NCBI GenBank assembly: GCA_028554795.2 | Contig: CM068838.1 | Location: 129,615,428-129,679,427 of the forward strand | DNA: 64,000 nucleotides | Direction: 5' to 3' | From: Sinohyriopsis cumingii | Lineage: Eukaryota > Mollusca > Bivalvia > Unionida > Unionidae | Part shown: one piece after another, positions 59,587 through 64,000 of the stretch | How positions within the stretch are numbered: position 1 is the first letter of the stretch | Layout: each line of letters begins with the position of its first letter | Translations under genes and position numbers: made by a program | The notes under the pieces: generated by a model | What the model was told of the DNA's origin: nothing | The model's input: only the letters and a program-made list of their open reading frames with translations | Databases searched by the model: none

Positions 59587-60069
59587 CTACATAATTTAAA
59601 AGAATACAGTAAAAGGTATGAATACTGAGATACTGTATTTATTCCCAGAAAACAATTTGGGTACAACATCTTTCGACCTAAAAGTAATATTAACAGAAAA
59701 AAACACCAATTTTTTTTTAAATATAACTTCATTACAGTGGAAAATCATATCTCATTGTGAACCCCAAAATATTAATCAAAAGACACTTTAAACTAGTTTG
59801 TAAGGATACCATTTGCAATAGCAGGAAAAATTAATGTTGTTTTAATTATTTCATGAATGAATCAACTACACAATAACAAAGACATGGCAAAAGTCAATGT
59901 GCCCAAAGTGACATTTTCATTTGATATAATTTTTGAAGGATTGTCTGACGGAATTTACTAAAGTTTCTTCAATAGTCATTTCTCATACTAATACATGCCT
60001 AAAAATGACTTCACTTTAAACTTAGTACCCCAGAGAGACTGGCACTCAAATGGCCAAAAAAGAATTCAC

Positions 60070-60530
60070 AGGAATCCAAGATAAGATATTTTCTTCTTTC
60101 TAACTGCTGAGTGCCGAAACCATTTCTGATATTCTTCAGCATAAATGACATTTTCAAGATGGCCACTGTGACAGCCATATTGGATGTAAGATCAGAACAA
60201 TATGACCATCCATTCAAAATAAGTAGCAATATCAAGGTTTCTAAGATAGACCTCGTGACAGCCACACAGCGAATGTGTGATTGGCACCATTATCATTTAG
60301 GACCGAATAAATAAGAATTTTTTTGGTCAAAACCTGATGTTGATATGAAGATGTGTTCAAGGTTGAGCAGCAATAACATGGTTTAAAAGATGACAACTAT
60401 GGTGGCCATCATGATGTAAGGTAGGCATCATTTTCATTTTGGACCAAACAATTAAATGCCAATATGGCTTTCTGTTTCAGAGTGGTACTTTTCAAGATGG
60501 CTGCCATGGTGGCTATACTGATCAACACAG
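60070..60530. repeat. imperfect tandem repeat, about 125-bp period, 3-4 units
   Basis: Each unit has a CAAGATGGC(C/T)GCCATG(G/A)TGGC-like core, for example CAAGATGGCCACTGTGACAG at about 60153 and CAAGATGGCTGCCATGGTGG at about 60494. A CATTTTGGACCAAA-like block and AATATGGCTTT follow. It lies in the intron between exons 2 and 3. Confidence 0.5.
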
Positions 60531-60888
60531 AGTATACATGTTATCTGCAACAAATTTAGATCTGTTGTGTAGTAACTAAGTTTTGTCAGTTATGGGCTAT
60601 ATTTTCTTTGAGATGTTAACCTTGACTGAATAGGGACAAGCAGAAATTCTACCTGTTGCAAGTCCTTTAGGGATTACATAAAATAAGCAAAGTATTAAAT
60701 CAAGAAGATGGCTAGGTAGCCCCAATTCATCAATGGATATGAAACATAATTTAGTAAGATGCCATTACTTGTAAAGTGTAGTACAAGATAAATACAAATT
60801 ACAGCACACCAGCATGGCACTAACATATACTTCAGATCAATGCACATTGTATGTAATGTCCTTTGCGCAGATAAGCTAAACATATTAC

Positions 60889-61054
60889 CGATGCCAAGAT
60901 GTCTTAAATTGGTGCAGTCACATACAGCTCTTGCAAACACCTTGCAAAGGTTGTTAGGCAGGCTATATTTTGTCTGTAGTTGATTCAGTATATACTGAAG
61001 TCTAGAAGCCCATGCACCATGATGAGTCAAGCATGTTCCGGAAGTACCCTCCAC
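60889..61054 (-). CDS. module-repeat protein (unrecognised), exon 2
   Basis: A 166-nt exon with acceptor GCATTGTAG (AG at 61056-61055) and donor GTAATA after 60889. It enters in phase 0 and leaves in phase 1. It encodes VEGTSGTCLTHHGAWASRLQ, then YILNQLQTKYSLPNNL and CKVFARAVCDCTNLRHLG. CxxHxxxWxxxLQY...L and F....C.C recur in the exon at 27247-27457, so this is the first half of the first module. Four Cys and two His could suggest metal binding, but their spacing is not that of a standard finger. Function unknown. Confidence 0.8.
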
Positions 61055-61580
61055 CTACAATGCAAAAACAACTTACAAATATTGTCAATCAGTCGGAATT
61101 CATTTTTTATTATGAGCATCAATTATCATGGTTTTGCAAAAGGATATTTTGGTTGGTACTTTCATTCATGGATTTGGGGAAGTGTTCCACAAAATTATAA
61201 TTTTTCTTTAGGTCTTTAAACAAAAATATTCTAGTAACCATGAAATCCAGGAAAAATGGTACCAGAAGAAAAGTACTGAAATAACAGTAACAAGTGAAAT
61301 CATTAATCTAATGTTTCACAAGTTTCCCTTGTTTCTGTTTTTCATCATTACACATGTAATGAACTAAAACTTCCTGACATCAGCCCTCTGTAACCAGGCC
61401 TTCTTCCACTCTTCAATACTTCTGTACCATGGCTATATATTTTGGTCTTCAAAAGGTTTCCTAATATTACTGGTAATAAAATCTTAGTACACTTGTCACC
61501 ATACAAAATCAACAAGTCTTATAAATCAGAACCCCAAATCTTTGTTGATACTAACGGATGATTTGTTGATCTGATCTCAC

Positions 61581-61673
61581 CTGTTCATTTAAAAATGCAA
61601 TACTGCGACATGCGAATCTTTCCAATCCCGCATACATTCTAGTCATGTGTTGTGTAACAGCCATATCAGGCAT
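61581..61673 (-). CDS. module-repeat protein (unrecognised), first coding exon
   Basis: 31 codons from ATG (61673-61671) to a GTGAG donor after 61581, leaving in phase 0 and joining VEGTSG of the next exon. It reads MPDMAVTQHMTRMYAGLERF and ACRSIAFLNEQ. The start was chosen because this ATG is the first in a frame that has a TAA 16 codons upstream (about 61720) with no good acceptor between them. An upstream exon spliced through a weak AG at about 61705 cannot be excluded. There is no signal peptide. Confidence 0.65.
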
Positions 61674-62220
61674 GAAATTCAAAATGACCACAGGACATGC
61701 GTTGTATTCTTCCACATCGATTTACAAGTTGCTAAACATGATTTGATCTGGAGATATTCTCTAAATACAACCAAAAGGACCCTACAACTAACAATAGTTC
61801 AAGAGATGTGAGAAATATTGGTAAGTTTCTAAGATATACACCGATATGTTGCAGACAGACTTGTCTGCAATTATTTTGATGATTTTATGAATAAGTGCTA
61901 TCAGCCCCACAAATAGTTCATCAGTATTAACACAGATTTGTGGTTCCAATTTATCGGACTTAAAATCAACCAAATGATTGGGTCACTTCACATCATTGTA
62001 TCTTTGTCACCTATACCAAAAAAAAACAAAAAACAAGCCATTGGGTCTCATCAAAGCTTTGTATACCTATCACCTATACACAACCAAACCGCTGGGTCCT
62101 AACACGTCTGCTTCAAGAAATGTTACTAAATTGCATCATGACATCACACATAATCATCTCTTGGGTCTTCAGCTTTCTCTAAGACCTCTTTGAGACAATA
62201 AGCACCGACATTCAACAGTT
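61674..62220. other. presumed 5' region of the minus-strand gene
   Basis: No TATA box, CpG-rich tract or other promoter mark could be defined. The sequence holds short repeats of TTGGGTC(C/T)T..C-A type at 61976-62170, perhaps degenerate members of the next tandem array. Confidence 0.3.
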
Positions 62221-62425
62221 TGCCCTTGGGCTAATGAACATTTGTACCCTTGGGCTACAGCACCTCTGTATCCTTAGGATACAGGAGATTTGTACCCTTG
62301 GGCTCGTGCTCATTTGTACCCTTGGGCTACAGGACATCTATACCCTTTGGCTACTTTACATTTCTACCCTTGATCACATCTGTACCCATGGGCTACAGGA
62401 CATCTGTACTCTTGGGTTACGGCAC
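62221..62425. repeat. 27-bp tandem repeat, about 8 units
   Basis: Units of TACCCTTGGGCTACAGGACA plus TCTG(T) with substitutions. Both small + strand open frames across it derive from the repeat. Confidence 0.8.
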
Positions 62426-62496
62426 AAATATTAGTGAGAAGCATAATGTATATTCACAGATATCATATCTTCTTGTCTCTAACTGAACAATGTACA

Positions 62497-62575
62497 ATGT
62501 GACCCCCACTATAACACAGTAGTTGGGAGCCATATAACCTAACTGTGTTATAGACCGAACTGTGTGATTAGCAAC
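62497..62575. repeat. possible DNA-transposon terminus fragment
   Basis: GACCCCCACTATAACACAGT and, inverted nearby, AACTGTGTTATAGACCGAAC give a small stem. The style is that of Tigger-type ends, but no partner terminus is visible. Confidence 0.3.
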
Positions 62576-62616
62576 CAGGTCAGTTAGCTGAAGAAAATGA
62601 TGCATGTACCCCAAAA

Positions 62617-62619
<3 letters not shown>

Positions 62620-62658
<39 letters not shown>
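62620..62658. repeat. (GT)n microsatellite
   Basis: About 19 GT dinucleotides. Confidence 0.95.
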
Positions 62659-62659
<1 letters not shown>

Positions 62660-62875
62660 TTAAGGGTAGGTAATAAATGTGGGCGCAAAAATCCGTGCTT
62701 CATTGGCACAGTTATCATCTTAAATTGGTGCATATTAAATGATAAATACACCTGCAATGAAAACATAAGGGCATATATATACCACACTGATGTCTTCTAA
62801 TCATCATTTATAGGCAGTAACCTAATTTAGGCCATTTACATGTCACAATTGCAGCCTTATACACCAGTCTATATA

Positions 62876-64000
62876 CAGTAGTCCCCCTCTTATAAGACCA
62901 CCCCTAATGCAGCAGGGAAGTGGCCTTATAATGCGGGTGGCCTTTCTAGAGGGGGATGACAAATGCGAATAGTAAACACATGAAAAAAGTCACACAAGTA
63001 CATTTAATTTTAAATATTTAATATTTTAATTAAAAAATCACATGCATGATGTGAAATAAATGTAAAACAAACTTTGTCATCATTTGCAAAAGAATGCATG
63101 AATAACCAATGATACAGTTTTAAAACTGTCTTTATAATTATGTTACAGTTCACATCACGTCACTTTGTTGGTAATAGTCTAAAAAACAAACCAGTCTCAT
63201 CACATTAAAAATATCCTTGCTGTCATATCCCCTGCATATATCGTTTAGTCTTTTGTTCCAATCTTCGACAACTTTATTATTAACATCAGCTGATTCGCCG
63301 CTAATGACAGAACACTTGATATTGTGTCTCACTTGAAATATGTGCAACCATCCGTTACTTGCGGTAAAGTCGTCATATCCCAGTTCAACTGACAAAATTT
63401 TTGCTTTTTCTTGTCTTTCAAATCAGGATACAAACGTCTCCTGGCTCAAACAATCTTCCTTTCTCCGTCCATTTCACCTTTCCACTTCTGCAGAATTGTT
63501 TCATTATCTTTCACAATATTGTTTATCTGAGTCTTCCCGACGTTAGTTTTCTGCAAGGATCCTCGACGACACCCCCACCCCACCCCCACCCCTGGTCAGT
63601 TGAATTACTTTCACGTTCTCCTCTAAACTGAAAATTTGTATTTTCCTCCATGACATGTTGATCTTTTTGCAGTAAGTTATTCATGTTGCCAACTACAATA
63701 CTGATAAAACAATTTTGTATGCATCTAAACAAATTGCCCTGTGTTTTTAAAGGAAGTGATCTTGTCACGTGATTCGTTAGTCGCAGTCTGGTACCCTATT
63801 GTTTTTATACATTTCTTGAAACTAGGTGAGAAGCCAAAACAGCTTCGATATGTACCATTAACATCACGCAGATCTGACCTCACGGCCGCTAGGATTCGTA
63901 ATTTTGACAATTATTGTCAGTAGTAATAGCCACTGATTACCAAAGTGAACAAGCTCAACATCTTACTAAGGGAAGCCATAAAGGCTATTAAACCATTTTC
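62876..64000 (-). mobile_element. Tigger/pogo-like DNA transposon, copy 2 (cut by window edge)
   Basis: It starts after TA (62874-62875) with CAGTAGTCCCCCTCTTATAA and follows the element at 31613-33275 almost base for base to the window end (corresponding to about 32731 there). Small indels separate the two, for example a C-rich insertion near 63575. The right end should lie about 540 bp beyond the window. It is upstream of the minus-strand gene. Confidence 0.85.
63150..63556 (-). pseudogene. Tigger-type transposase N-terminal relic (copy 2)
   Basis: It has the same order as in copy 1: KTQINNIVKDN, a TGA stop, a frame change, then SVELGYDDFTASNGWLHIFQ, VRHNIKCSVISGES and EDWNKRLNDIC. The break at the first catalytic Asp (AATGTGATGAGACTGG, one base short of NADETG) and the upstream TGA are both shared with copy 1. 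Confidence 0.8.

Overview
ORGANISM. This is nuclear DNA of an animal, not a microbe: it is AT-rich, its genes are split into small exons with GT/AG splice borders and kilobase introns, and most of it is transposon relics, SINEs, minisatellites and microsatellites. The RNase H-bearing I/Nimb-like LINE, the tRNA-derived SINEs and the pogo/Tigger and hAT relics suggest a lophotrochozoan, probably a mollusc. That is an inference from repeat style, not a species call. HOST GENES. Two genes are supported, converging tail to tail. On the + strand, three exons (3190-3349, 5503-5732, 12698-12887) encode the C-terminal half of an FBXO31-type F-box protein, the substrate-recognition subunit of an SCF ubiquitin ligase. 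Its F-box exons must lie before the window or were not recognised. On the - strand, a gene spread over about 38 kb (61673 down to 23338) encodes an unrecognised protein of about 556 residues. Its exons keep frame, and its introns alternate phase 0 / phase 1. The exons form pairs that look like two to three copies of one ~110-residue helical module. I consider this the most novel object here. One short exon (38348-38408) is tentative. LAYOUT. 1-13.3 kb: FBXO31 exons, a diverged ~700-bp direct repeat pair, fold-back repeats and one SINE. 13.3-23.3 kb: intergenic, with a 35-bp minisatellite, microsatellites, a hAT transposase relic, SINEs of two families and a 509-bp element with 48-bp inverted ends. 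23.3-27.5 kb: last intron of the - strand gene, filled by a 2.7-kb, 90-bp-period satellite whose unit is exactly 30 codons, so it simulates long ORFs. 27.5-35 kb: a core-deleted hAT ORF interrupted near its start by a 1.66-kb Tigger-like element. 35-49.8 kb: a diverged ~130-bp tandem array, inverted SINEs, a 41-bp minisatellite and a second type of Tigger element (41880-44048). 49.8-58.6 kb: a nested pair of LINEs, with a nearly full-length I-like LINE (50561-56313) inserted into the reverse-transcriptase region of an older APE-type LINE and bounded by a 13-bp target duplication. 58.6-64 kb: the 5' exons of the - strand gene, short tandem repeats and a second copy of the Tigger element, cut by the window edge. 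HOW IT FITS TOGETHER. No operon-like or defence system is visible. The window is two host genes whose introns and flanks have absorbed successive waves of transposons. All transposon proteins seen are broken.
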